From: Pseudomonadota bacterium
Lineage (GTDB): Bacteria; Pseudomonadota; Alphaproteobacteria; UBA8366
Length of the DNA: 64,000 nucleotides
Reading direction: 5' to 3'
NCBI GenBank assembly: GCA_036339585.1
Contig: JAYZAS010000001.1
Location: 248,001-312,000 of the forward strand
Numbering within the stretch: the first letter of the stretch is position 1; each line of letters starts with the position of its first letter. The notes beneath the pieces were generated by a model. It saw only the letters and a list, made by a program, of their open reading frames with translations, ran no database searches and had not been told where the DNA came from. The position numbers were made by a program, and so were the translations under genes. Below, one piece after another: positions 9,685 through 18,369 of this stretch.

Positions 9685-10536
9685 ATGACGACAATTAATC
9701 CAATGCAAAATGACTTTATTGCGCAAATTATTGGCGTTGACCTTGCTGGGCCGATCGAAGAGAAAACATTTGCCAAAATTCAAACGGCATTGCATGAATT
9801 TGGAGTGATCCATTTTCCGAAGCAAGAATTAACACCATCAGCACTATCCTCATTTACCAAACTCTGGGGGAAGCCTGACGTTCACCACCTTGCTGAGCAT
9901 ACATTCCCCGAACACCCCGAGGTACGGGTACTTTCTAACGTAAAGAAAGACGGCAAGCTGGTTGGCGCATTCAGGGGTGGTAACTATTGGCATTCAGATC
10001 TTTCCTATTTGAAGAAGACCGGCTACGTAACGCTGCTTTATGGAATTGAGTGTCCATCCGAAGGGGGCGATACTCTTTTTGCCGACATGTGTCGCTTATA
10101 CGAAAACCTCCCCACCGCTATCCGAGTACAGATTGAGGGTAAAATGGCAGTGCACGATCGAAATTACCGCTATTCAGCTCTATACCCCGAGCGCCCCCCG
10201 TTAACCGAATCTCAATTGGCAAGCGTACCACCGGTGGAACATCCAGCGGTAATTACGCACCCAGTAACGAAGAAAAAATCAGTATTTCTTTATAAAGAAA
10301 TAATTCGAACCATTGGCGACTTAGATCAGGAAACCACATGGGCACTGATGGAAAAGATTGAGGGCCTTTTAGACAATGACGATTTCGTTTATCGCCACGA
10401 ATGGGAACCTGGCGACCTCGTAATATGGGACAATAGGTGCACTCTTCATTCAGCCACGCCCTACGATTCAGAAAAATTTCGCCGCGTCCTTTACCGAACA
10501 CAAGTCAGTGGCGAATTACCGGCTTACGTTGCTTAA
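9685..10536 (+). CDS. TauD/TfdA-family Fe(II)/2-oxoglutarate dioxygenase
   Basis: A 283-residue non-haem iron dioxygenase. The facial triad starts with H103 and D105 in WHSDLSY, and the distal His is in CTLHSATPYD. The 2-oxoglutarate arginine follows in the RRVLYRTQ region. The frame is open from a TTG at 9574, but the ATG at 9685 has an AATAGG upstream and matches the family start. It is the first gene of a plus-strand run with two cupin proteins and a crotonase. The substrate is unknown; taurine is not implied. A homologous gene is at 21865-22746 and a decayed one is at 34555-35417. Confidence 0.87.
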   Translation: MTTINPMQNDFIAQIIGVDLAGPIEEKTFAKIQTALHEFGVIHFPKQELTPSALSSFTKLWGKPDVHHLAEHTFPEHPEVRVLSNVKKDGKLVGAFRGGNYWHSDLSYLKKTGYVTLLYGIECPSEGGDTLFADMCRLYENLPTAIRVQIEGKMAVHDRNYRYSALYPERPPLTESQLASVPPVEHPAVITHPVTKKKSVFLYKEIIRTIGDLDQETTWALMEKIEGLLDNDDFVYRHEWEPGDLVIWDNRCTLHSATPYDSEKFRRVLYRTQVSGELPAYVA

Positions 10537-10577
10537 AGCAACTAATGTAAATAAAAGTTTCAAAAGGAGGGAATTCA

Positions 10578-11072
10578 TTGTCAAATAAACATTCGACTTA
10601 TAACGAAGGCAAAATCCAGTATGTCTACAAGATGGATGCGCTCGACACGCAACCAGACAATACAACAAGCGCAAATATACAACCTAAAAAACGGTTATCT
10701 GGAAAATCTTCCTCGTTTGGTGGAGCGCTATTCGGCGAAAAAGTGATTGTTGGATATATTCACAAGGCTGCCGGGACCGGGTCTAAACGTCACACCCATC
10801 CCAACGAACAGTATAATTTTGTACTTCAGGGCACACTTCAGTGTGACATTGACGACCAAACAGTACTCTGCCCTAAAGGCCATTGCGTCCACATTCCAGC
10901 GGGGACTGAGCATAGCTGCGTGGCTACCCCTGAAGAAGACGTGATATTCTTTGTGGCTAAAGACACCCGCCACGGCATTTCTGGGCCAGCGGTAGATGGA
11001 ATTGAAGATGGTCCGCGCATGCATCCCGATGCTAAAGACGGTCAAGAGAAACTCAGTGAGAAACCAATCTAA
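10578..11072 (+). CDS. Single-domain cupin protein
   Basis: A 164-residue cupin with a complete metal site: H72 and H74 in RHTHPNE, E77, and H112 in GTEHS. The gene starts with TTG at 10578, chosen because AGGAGG lies at 10565-10570 and no better start exists. About the first 45 residues precede the barrel, and the C-terminus ends in an acidic, lysine-containing tail. Cupins of this size are often ring-cleavage or auxiliary enzymes or metal-dependent isomerases. Its place between a dioxygenase and a bicupin suggests a shared catabolic pathway, but I cannot name the reaction. Confidence 0.8.
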   Translation: MSNKHSTYNEGKIQYVYKMDALDTQPDNTTSANIQPKKRLSGKSSSFGGALFGEKVIVGYIHKAAGTGSKRHTHPNEQYNFVLQGTLQCDIDDQTVLCPKGHCVHIPAGTEHSCVATPEEDVIFFVAKDTRHGISGPAVDGIEDGPRMHPDAKDGQEKLSEKPI

Positions 11073-11098
11073 AGAGGGGTAAGTGCAAGGAAACCGAG

Positions 11099-11896
11099 AT
11101 GCCTTATTATCGTTTCGAGAATATGGAGCAACTTCGAACCAATCCACACCTGTCATCAGGTAAGGGAGCAGTGGTAAAAGGCAAGTTCCTGACGCTACGT
11201 AATAATAACAAAGATGCGGGCACTGGATCGCAACTACATTACCACCCTAATGAATTAATGATCTATCCGATCTCGGGTAAAATCAACTCAGTGGTTGGGA
11301 AAGACCACCGTATTGTTGAACCAGGCACATTCGTTCATGTACCGCCAAATGCTCGCCACTCGATGAAAGCTTGCGAGGACGGGCCAATTAGCTACCTTTA
11401 TTGTAAGGATAACACTTGGACGTTGGCTGGAATTGCCGCAGATGAGGCCCCGCCTGATGAGGCGCCGAGCATTGATGAGCTTACAGCAAAACACGATGCG
11501 GGTATTTATCCCGGTAAAGAGAAAATGCCCGAAGCGTCGGAAGCCTTGGTAGAGGGGCTCAATAACTGTTTTTATCACCTCAGTGAAGGCCCAGACGCAC
11601 CAACCCAATCGACCCGTGCTATCAAAATAATCGAAGGCCACCGCATCAACTTTGTGCTTGTCGATTCTCCTGATGGAAAGTTGGAAAAAATGAGTGCCGC
11701 TCCTCATGAGCGTTTCTTGTATATTATGAGTGGTGCAGCGAATTCAGAAATAGAAGGTGAAAAGAAATCTGTTGGAAGTGGAGACCTTCTGCATATTCCA
11801 AAAGGTTCGTCATACAGTCTCATGACCAAAGTTGAGCCAACGCGTTATTGCTATTTTGAGTCCACAGACTTCCTTGAGGTTCAGATCCAAGACTAA
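11099..11896 (+). CDS. Bicupin protein
   Basis: A 265-residue protein with two cupin barrels. The N-terminal one has a full site (H47 and H49 in LHYHPNE, E52, H87 in NARHS). The C-terminal one keeps an APHERFLY motif, but its second motif reads HIPKGSSYS, without the usual last histidine, so only the first barrel is likely to bind metal normally. An AAGGA precedes the ATG. It lies 26 bp after the single cupin and 29 bp before the crotonase. Gentisate-type dioxygenases are bicupins, but this protein is shorter and I do not claim that activity. Confidence 0.78.
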   Translation: MPYYRFENMEQLRTNPHLSSGKGAVVKGKFLTLRNNNKDAGTGSQLHYHPNELMIYPISGKINSVVGKDHRIVEPGTFVHVPPNARHSMKACEDGPISYLYCKDNTWTLAGIAADEAPPDEAPSIDELTAKHDAGIYPGKEKMPEASEALVEGLNNCFYHLSEGPDAPTQSTRAIKIIEGHRINFVLVDSPDGKLEKMSAAPHERFLYIMSGAANSEIEGEKKSVGSGDLLHIPKGSSYSLMTKVEPTRYCYFESTDFLEVQIQD

Positions 11897-11925
11897 ATAT
11901 ATATAAAAATTTAACGGAGGAAAAA

Positions 11926-12723
11926 ATGGATTTTAAAGATATAAAGTATGAGGTGAAACGTCCCCATGTTGCAACAATAACTCTCAACAAACCAGAGATC
12001 AATAATGCAACTACCGGCGATAGTTTTGTGGAGATCATGACCGCATTTCATGAAGCAGATTCAGACACATCAATCGGTGTTGTTGTGTTAACGGGAGCAG
12101 GGGATACCCATTTCAATGAGGGGGGCCAAGTTAAGCAGCATTTGACCAAGCGTCCAGGGACACATCGCACACATTTTCGGAAATTACTCGGAGCGGCGCA
12201 GGCCATTCGCGGGTGTGGTAAGCCAGTCATTGCTGCGGTTAATGGGCGTGCTATCGGTAGTGGCAACCAATTACAGATGCTTTGTGATCTCGCCATAGCT
12301 TCCGACCGAGCAATCCTGGGACAACACGGATCAAAACGCGCCGGAGCTCCAATGTTTTGGGGAACCACATTGATGTCACATTTTGTTGGTGAAAGGAAAG
12401 CACGTGAAATAATATTCTTATCACGTGAATACTCGGCACAAGAGGCATTGGAAATGGGCCTAGTGAATAAAGTTGTACCTCATAATGAACTTTACGATGA
12501 AGTGGACCGTTGGTGCGATGAGGTGCTCGATCAAAGCCCTACTTCCCTTCGCATTCTTAAAACTTCTATGAACTTGAAGCATGACATGCAATATCCTGCG
12601 TTATTTCATGCTCGCGACATGATCGACCTCTTTTCTGACGCACCAGAACGGATGGAGGGCACAGCAGCATGGGTCGAAGGACGCAAACCTGACTTTAACA
12701 AATTTCGGACGAAATCAGATTGA
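11926..12723 (+). CDS. Enoyl-CoA hydratase/isomerase family protein, BadI/MenB-like
   Basis: A 265-residue crotonase. The oxyanion-hole region reads FNEGGQVKQ and the second one reads NGRAIGSGNQLQMLCDLAIAS. The C-terminal half (GQHGSKRAGAP, VGERKAREI, QSPTSLRILKTSMN) resembles 2-ketocyclohexanecarboxyl-CoA hydrolase (BadI) and naphthoyl-CoA synthase (MenB) more than FadB-type hydratases. That would suggest carbon-carbon bond hydrolysis or a Claisen-type reaction on a ring or keto-acyl-CoA. GGAGG lies just before the ATG. It is the last gene of the dioxygenase-cupin-bicupin run, where a ring-opening or keto-acyl-CoA step would fit. Confidence 0.82.
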   Translation: MDFKDIKYEVKRPHVATITLNKPEINNATTGDSFVEIMTAFHEADSDTSIGVVVLTGAGDTHFNEGGQVKQHLTKRPGTHRTHFRKLLGAAQAIRGCGKPVIAAVNGRAIGSGNQLQMLCDLAIASDRAILGQHGSKRAGAPMFWGTTLMSHFVGERKAREIIFLSREYSAQEALEMGLVNKVVPHNELYDEVDRWCDEVLDQSPTSLRILKTSMNLKHDMQYPALFHARDMIDLFSDAPERMEGTAAWVEGRKPDFNKFRTKSD

Positions 12724-12736
12724 TTTAAAAAAATGC

Positions 12737-12828
12737 TATAGTACTTCCAAGAGTTGGAGACTTCTCTCTAAGGTTGGGCAGTAGCTCAATCCCTATAACC
12801 TGTCACTCAATACTTTCGGGCATTATCT
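12737..12828 (+). promoter_or_regulatory. Leader of the TerC/YjbE gene; possible yybP-ykoY manganese riboswitch
   Basis: A TATAGT box (12737-12742) is followed by about 80 nt of leader before the ATG. The leader contains GGGCAGTAGCT, one base away from the GGGGAGTAGC core of the yybP-ykoY Mn2+ riboswitch, inside a GGTT...AACC stem. Genes of this TerC/YjbE type are often controlled by that riboswitch. The rest of the consensus is not convincingly visible, so this is only a candidate. Confidence 0.3.
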
Positions 12829-13443
12829 ATGGAAACGGTTTTCAGTCCAGCAGTCATTGCTTTTTTCCAAGTTATCGCTATCGATCTCGTACTTTCTGGT
12901 GACAATGCGGTTGTTATCGGGCTAGCCGTGGCTGGTTTGCCGTCAGATTTGCGGCGAAGAGCTATTGTATTTGGTATCGTTACTGCCACTATTCTCCGTA
13001 TTATTTTTGCAGCACTTACAGTGTATCTTCTTAAAATCCCAGGTCTCCTTTTGGTTGGCGGTTTACTATTGGCTTGGGTGTGCTGGAGCATGTGGAAGGA
13101 GATTCGTCCGGGCCGGCAGGATGAAGGATCTCAGATTCCTCAGGATGGGATGGGCCAAAGCATAAGTATGCGTAAGGCCCTACTAAATATCATAATAGCG
13201 GATGTTTCGATGTCGCTTGATAATGTCCTTGCGGTAGCTGGAGCAGCAAGAGATCATATTGAAATTCTTATTTTCGGGTTGGTGCTTTCAATCGCTTTAA
13301 TGGCGTTTGCAGCTAACTTTATTGCGTCCTTACTTGATCGTTTCCGTTGGATCGCTTACGCCGGCTTAGCTATTATAGTGTGGGTTGCAGGGGATATGAT
13401 TTATCGCGGAGGCATTGAAGTTTATACAAAATTCATGGTTTGA
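12829..13443 (+). CDS. TerC/YjbE-family integral membrane protein, putative metal exporter
   Basis: A 204-residue membrane protein of the TerC superfamily, YjbE type, implicated in manganese efflux or metal loading of exported proteins. The paired family motifs are VLSGDNAVVIGLA in helix 1 and SMSLDNVLAVAG in the second half, each carrying membrane aspartates. About six hydrophobic segments are separated by a hydrophilic loop (GRQDEGSQIPQDG). The following glycerophosphodiesterase frame starts before this gene ends. Metal specificity cannot be told from sequence; the leader suggests manganese at most weakly. Confidence 0.85.
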   Translation: METVFSPAVIAFFQVIAIDLVLSGDNAVVIGLAVAGLPSDLRRRAIVFGIVTATILRIIFAALTVYLLKIPGLLLVGGLLLAWVCWSMWKEIRPGRQDEGSQIPQDGMGQSISMRKALLNIIIADVSMSLDNVLAVAGAARDHIEILIFGLVLSIALMAFAANFIASLLDRFRWIAYAGLAIIVWVAGDMIYRGGIEVYTKFMV

Positions 13444-13456
13444 CAGTGAGAAGAAA

Positions 13457-14197
13457 TTGGCTTTCAGCCTTCCAAAATTTATAGGACATCGAGGAGCGGC
13501 GGGTTATGCCCCGGAGAATACACTAGCAAGCATCCATCAAGCCGCTCACCTCGGCACAAGCTGGGTAGAGTTTGATGTCCGACTAACCTGCGACAGTGAG
13601 TTGGTTCTTTTTCACGATAGCTCTTTGGAACGCACAACAAATGGCAGAGGACTCTTAGCCGATCGTTGTCTCAAATCCCTGAAAGATCTTGACGCTGGAA
13701 GCTGGTTCGGATCCGATTTCACGGGTGAGGGTATTCCTACACTTAATCAGGCTTTAAGTGCTGCCAGAGAATTGGATCTTGGCTGCAACATAGAAATCAA
13801 GTCATCTTTTGGCAGGGAACGTGAAACTGTGTGTGCAGTCACCCGAACAGTAGCCAATTTTCCCAAATCACCACCGATGTTGGTTTCAAGCTTCTGCCAC
13901 AAAACTCTTCAAATGTTAAAATATAATTTGCCCGAGGTGCCTCGGGCATTAATTGTCCATGAAATTCCCGCAAACTGGCATTTGTTGATTAAGCAGTTGC
14001 AGTGCTCATCACTACATGTCAGTGAAGAAAGCTTAGATCAGCGCCAAGTCCGAATGGTGCAATCAACTGGAATAAAGCTTCTGGCATTCACGATAAATGA
14101 CAGAAAAAGAGCCGAGAGCCTATTTGCGATGGGCGTTCCAAGTATTTTTACTGATGTCCCAGGGACAATATTTGCGCCCATGAGTATGGCTGATTGA
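13457..14197 (+). CDS. ugpQ: Glycerophosphodiester phosphodiesterase
   Basis: A GDPD-family TIM-barrel enzyme that hydrolyses glycerophosphodiesters to glycerol-3-phosphate and an alcohol. Hallmarks are FIGHRGAAGYAPENT (catalytic His, metal Glu), WVEFDVRLTCD and NIEIKS. No ATG start fits. TTG at 13457 gives 246 residues, while TTG at 13415 gives 260 and overlaps the TerC gene by 29 bp. There is no signal peptide, so it acts in the cytosol, as UgpQ does. The C-terminal part (LLAFTINDRKRAESLFAMGV) is the standard GDPD ending. Confidence 0.87.
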   Translation: MAFSLPKFIGHRGAAGYAPENTLASIHQAAHLGTSWVEFDVRLTCDSELVLFHDSSLERTTNGRGLLADRCLKSLKDLDAGSWFGSDFTGEGIPTLNQALSAARELDLGCNIEIKSSFGRERETVCAVTRTVANFPKSPPMLVSSFCHKTLQMLKYNLPEVPRALIVHEIPANWHLLIKQLQCSSLHVSEESLDQRQVRMVQSTGIKLLAFTINDRKRAESLFAMGVPSIFTDVPGTIFAPMSMAD

Positions 14198-14271
14198 AAA
14201 CAACAGCATCAAACTACAACAACTAAGTTTGTACAGATTATTCGAAATATTGAAAAGTAGGGACTGAAAAG

Positions 14272-16260
14272 GTGACAAACAAATATAGAAACACACTGTT
14301 TCGTTTTGCCGTCATTGCTGATACTCACATTACAGAAAAAGATGCGCCCGCGATTGATGGTTTAGATCAAGAGACCGTGCCATTGAGCGTTAAACGATTA
14401 GCACATATCGTTCGCAAGCTTAAGCGACTTTCCCCCGACTTTGTTATTCATCTTCGCAATACAACGCATCCGAGACCAGACCACCCTGCCTATAATAGGT
14501 CCGCTAAGGCATTTTATGAGGTTTTTAAGAATGTAGGTTGTCCTTTTTATCTCGTTGTCGGCAATCATGATATTGGACAAAAACATTATTTAGGCGTCCC
14601 CATCCATCCTGAGATGTCACAAGGCTTCGTTAATAATAAAATGATCGCCGCCTATGAAGAACAATTCCAGAAGCATTTCCTTCATTTGAACATGAAGGCT
14701 GGTTGTTTGTAGTCATCAATGGCATGGTTAGTAATTCAGGGTTGGATTGCGAAAAAGAGCAACGTGAGTGGCTTGAAACTATGCTGGCCACGAATTCAGG
14801 AAAGCGCATATTCGTATTTTCACACTACCCACTATACCTCTCCGAGGCAGATGAGGATGTTAACTTCGACAACACCGTTTTGCCTGAGCGTAAGTGGCTT
14901 CTCGATCTATTTTCTGGATATAAGGTAGAGGCTTTTTTTCCGGCCATATTCACAATTGCTTCTTTAACTACTTCGACGAAACTAGCCTCTATGTCTTACC
15001 TTCAACTTGTTTTTTGCGTCACAATTACCACGAATTGTTCCGAGCAGCACCTATAGACCTCAAACAAGGACGGCATGACACAGCAAAGCTAGGTTTTGCC
15101 TAAGTAGATTTTAATAAGGTGGGACATCTTACGCATATCGTGCGGTCTAAGAGCCAAACTTCGGAACCCTTTGAGAATGAGATCTTGCTACCACCTGCAC
15201 ATGGTCTGTCACCAGCTTACGGAGCTCTAGGCATATCGCTACATCAACCGTGGTGTGAAAAAGCCAATATCACCACACCATGGGGCCTAGATTCTTTCAG
15301 CGCAAAATAGATCCGTAATGATTATCCTCTTTTAGCACTGTGGGAAATAGGCATAAGCGAATTACGGAAACCTCTTGACGACCTAATGAAAAGAGATACG
15401 TGTAGGCGCGTGCGAGAATTGGCGGCTCGGGGCCATCGGTTTACTGTTTTCTCTTACAGATTACCGAAAAACGAAGGCAGGAATGTCTTAAACGAGTTTG
15501 GTGAAATTCTAAATGCGTGGGAGCTCATTATGCCAACTTGCTGCGTTGGCGATTTGATGTCGGAAATTGAAAAACTGGTGAGCAAGGTAACGATTTTCTC
15601 AAACTCTTATCGTCAAAACAGAGAAACTCTAAGCCTCAGCCATGGGTTTAACGTAGATGATTTTAATTTGGTAAACGAGCTGATGGCTCTTGACGGTGCA
15701 AAAGAAGTCTTCAGCGGCGTTGTATTTGGCGTAGGCCCAAAAGAATGCCCCATAAAAACTTTAAGTGAAATTCAAAAATATTCTACCAATTTTAACATTC
15801 GAACAGCAGCCCATGTGCAATTTGCCCGGCGCCAACCATTGAACTCGAAGAAACTTGAGGAGTCGCACCATAAACGCATCGTTGAAGCAACGATCGGGGC
15901 CTTAGGTCATACAAAAGTAAGTGTCTTTGTCGATAATTTCATTGGAATAGACCGCGGATATTTTTTTGCGAAGGCTTAGTCGACCGCCTTTATAACCCAC
16001 AAACAGGGGCTCGCATAATCAAAACGCTCCATAGCGTAATTCCAAAAGGCTGTCGGATTGGAGAAGAATTCATCGAAGGAAAAACAAGGTTAATCCAGTT
16101 TCATGAGCCAGATGGTGTGGTTGTATTGTCAACAACTGGCACCTATCCATTGGAAATACCCGCCAAAGTATTTCCACTTAAACGAGGAATGTGGATTGAT
16201 CTGCCAACGGGACATAAAGCGGGAAGCCTACTGCTTGGCCCAACACTAATCGTTGAATGA
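14272..16260 (+). pseudogene. Broken calcineurin-like metallophosphoesterase gene
   Basis: One ancestral gene of about 660 codons can be followed through three frames from a GTG at 14272. The metallophosphoesterase motifs remain: ADTH (start), GNHD (near 14565), FSHYPLY (near 14820) and GHIHN (14942). Frame changes occur near 14680, 14935 and 15965, each fitting the loss of one T from a T run. In-frame TAA (15101-15103) and TAG (15308-15310) also interrupt it. The downstream part contains GHLTHIVRS, the usual continuation of such enzymes, then a C-terminal domain with LYNPQTGARI that I do not recognise. The product cannot be made intact. Confidence 0.85.
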
Positions 16261-16281
16261 AACACATCTGTAAGATAAAGA

Positions 16282-16354
16282 AATCCCCCTGTACCGTGCA
16301 CATCAACTAGTCCCGTTTTCTTGCACTGCAAAAAATAGATGTCCGTGGGGGATT
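16282..16354. repeat. Nested inverted repeat between the pseudogene and mmsA
   Basis: AATCCCCC (16282-16289) is exactly complementary to GGGGGATT (16347-16354). Inside it, ACATC (16300-16304) pairs with GATGT (16338-16342), and TTGCACTGCAA (16321-16331) forms a small palindrome. Read on the minus strand, the outer stem is followed by TCTTT, so it could act as an mmsA terminator. The loop is large for that role. The function is unproven. Confidence 0.4.
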
Positions 16355-16394
16355 AGACGTATATTACTAATCCTGCGATTTTAATAAATCAGCT

Positions 16395-17894
16395 TCACCG
16401 GTTTGTTGGCATTGTAAATTGTGCACCACCCTCTATACCGCTTGGCCAGCGAGCAGACACAGTTTTCAGTTTTGTAAAAAAGTGAATGGATTGAGGACCA
16501 TGCATTTGAGTATCACCGAATTTCGAGCGTTTGGAACCACCAAAGTGGTGGAACGCCATAGGCACCGGGATCGGAACGTTGACACCAATCATTCCGACAT
16601 CAACTTGTTTTGAAAATGACCGCGCAACGTCACCACTTTGAGTGAAAACTGCGACACCGTTACCATATTCGTGTCCATTCACCATTTCTATAGCCGAGTC
16701 AAAATCTTGCGCCCGAGCAATACTAAGAACAGGGCCAAAAATTTCCTGCTTGTATAGGTCCATATCCGTTGTTACTCGGTCAAACAACGAACCGTTAAGG
16801 AAAAATCCGTTTTCATATCCTTGTAGACTAACGTTCCGTCCATCAACAATAAGTTCTGCCCCCTCGTCCTCACCTTTAGCAATTAATTTTTCAATGCGGT
16901 CTTTTGCCTGGCTCGTTATGACCGGCCCCATATCAGCTTCCATGTCAGTATATGGGCCGACTTTGAGTGCCTGAACTCTCGGCTTCAAGCGCTTGACCAG
17001 CTCATCCGCCGTGCTTTTTCCAACGGGAACCGCTACGGAAATCGCCATACAGCGCTCACCAGCGGAGCCATAGCCTGCACCCATTAATGCATCAACGGCT
17101 TGATCCATATCAGCATCAGGCATTACCACCATATGGTTCTTTGCACCACAAAAAGCCTGAACACGTTTATTTTGCGCTGTGCCGGTTTGGTACACGTATT
17201 CCCCAATCGCCGTTGAACCAACAAAACTTATTGCCGGCACATCGGAATGCATCAGCAATCCATCAACAGCTATTTTATCGCCATTTAATACATTCCAAAC
17301 ACCATCCGGCAAACCAGCTTCCGTCCATAGTTCCCCCATCATAAGAGGTGCTGATGGATTGCGTTCCGACGGCTTGCATATAAAAGAGTTTCCGCAGGCA
17401 ACCGCCATCACTCCCATCCAACAAGGCACCATGACTGGAAAATTAAATGGTGTTATTCCTCCAACCACACCAAGTGGCTCGCGAATGGAAAAAGTATCTA
17501 TTCCACCCCCTACATCATTTGAAAGCTCACCTTTTAAAAGATGTGGTATGCCGCAGGCAAACTCAATCACGTCAACTCCTCGCTGCACTTCACCGAGAGC
17601 GTCATCAATAGTCTTTCCATGCTCTGAGCTAATAACTGTGGCAAGCGCTTCGCGCCTCTGGCTCATGATTTCCCGCATTGCGAACATTACTGCTGCACGC
17701 TTGGGGGAAGGTGTTTCTGCCCAATCAGAAAATGCAGCCTGAGCATTTTCAATGGTTTGCTGTACTTCTCCAATTCCTGCCAGTGGCACTTTACTCGCCA
17801 CTTCGCCTGTAGCTGGATTGAAAACCTCGAGAAAGCGTCCGCTCTCACCCTTGATATGTTGGCCACCCACATAATGGGTCAATTCTTTCACCAT
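16395..17894 (-). CDS. mmsA: CoA-acylating methylmalonate-semialdehyde dehydrogenase
   Basis: A 499-residue aldehyde dehydrogenase that oxidises methylmalonate or malonate semialdehyde to propionyl-CoA or acetyl-CoA in valine, thymine and inositol catabolism. Diagnostic segments are ITPFNFPVMVP, VGSTAIGEYVY, the catalytic Cys in GSAGERCMAIS, and the C-terminal FGGSKRSKFGDTQMHG, which separates MmsA from ordinary ALDHs. The length is typical. Upstream (17949-17974) lies an inverted repeat that may be an operator. A 3-hydroxyisobutyrate-dehydrogenase-like gene is 1.2 kb away on the other strand, so both ends of the valine route are close by. Confidence 0.94.
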   Translation of the reverse strand: MVKELTHYVGGQHIKGESGRFLEVFNPATGEVASKVPLAGIGEVQQTIENAQAAFSDWAETPSPKRAAVMFAMREIMSQRREALATVISSEHGKTIDDALGEVQRGVDVIEFACGIPHLLKGELSNDVGGGIDTFSIREPLGVVGGITPFNFPVMVPCWMGVMAVACGNSFICKPSERNPSAPLMMGELWTEAGLPDGVWNVLNGDKIAVDGLLMHSDVPAISFVGSTAIGEYVYQTGTAQNKRVQAFCGAKNHMVVMPDADMDQAVDALMGAGYGSAGERCMAISVAVPVGKSTADELVKRLKPRVQALKVGPYTDMEADMGPVITSQAKDRIEKLIAKGEDEGAELIVDGRNVSLQGYENGFFLNGSLFDRVTTDMDLYKQEIFGPVLSIARAQDFDSAIEMVNGHEYGNGVAVFTQSGDVARSFSKQVDVGMIGVNVPIPVPMAFHHFGGSKRSKFGDTQMHGPQSIHFFTKLKTVSARWPSGIEGGAQFTMPTNR

Positions 17895-17948
17895 TCCTAA
17901 TCCCTTTCAGCGATATAGTACAAGTTACTATAATTTGGACAAACCCGA

Positions 17949-17974
17949 GTGATATGAGATAACAATCTCATCAC
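17949..17974. promoter_or_regulatory. Inverted repeat upstream of mmsA, possible operator
   Basis: ATGAGAT-AACA-ATCTCAT forms a perfect 7-bp dyad, extended by GTG and CAC on either side across a 2-nt bulge. It lies 55-80 bp upstream of the mmsA ATG and 21 bp from the DUF1491 stop. There is no T run on either side, so it looks more like a repressor site than a terminator. No regulator gene is adjacent. Confidence 0.4.
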
Positions 17975-17994
17975 ATGTAATTAGCAAAAAGATT

Positions 17995-18333
17995 TCACAT
18001 CTCTAAAATTTCTAAAAGACTATGATCCTCACGATCCTCAATCTCAACAATCCAAATATCGGGGTCATATTTAGCCTGGCGGTCAGTGAAAGAATCAGCT
18101 TCAGGATCTTGCACACGACGTCCGTCAAGTGCGGGTTGCCAAATAAAGTTTCCTGATAAATCACGTTCCTGCATGAAAATATCGACACCGGTCTCAACCC
18201 GATTTATTTTCAAGATTATAACACCACTATTTTTATCTCCCCGCTTGAGCACTACAGCCGGAACCCCTTTTCTTGACAAGCGAGCAAGGTGGGCTTGTAT
18301 CCAAATGTTGGTCGGCATGCGAACATCAGACAT
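17995..18333 (-). CDS. DUF1491 family protein
   Basis: A 112-residue protein matching the DUF1491 pattern: R-P-T-x-I-W at the start (MPTNIWIQAHL), GVPAVVLKRGD, a VILKINR strand, and DPDIWIVEIEDR at the end. The family is found almost only in Alphaproteobacteria and has no established function, so it is mainly useful as a taxonomic marker. No signal peptide or membrane segment is visible. It sits on the same strand as the bactofilin gene upstream, 36 bp away, and could be co-transcribed with it. Confidence 0.8.
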   Translation of the reverse strand: MSDVRMPTNIWIQAHLARLSRKGVPAVVLKRGDKNSGVIILKINRVETGVDIFMQERDLSGNFIWQPALDGRRVQDPEADSFTDRQAKYDPDIWIVEIEDREDHSLLEILEM

Positions 18334-18369
18334 TTTTATTTAGAGTACCGCGGTACGCAGCTTTTTGCC

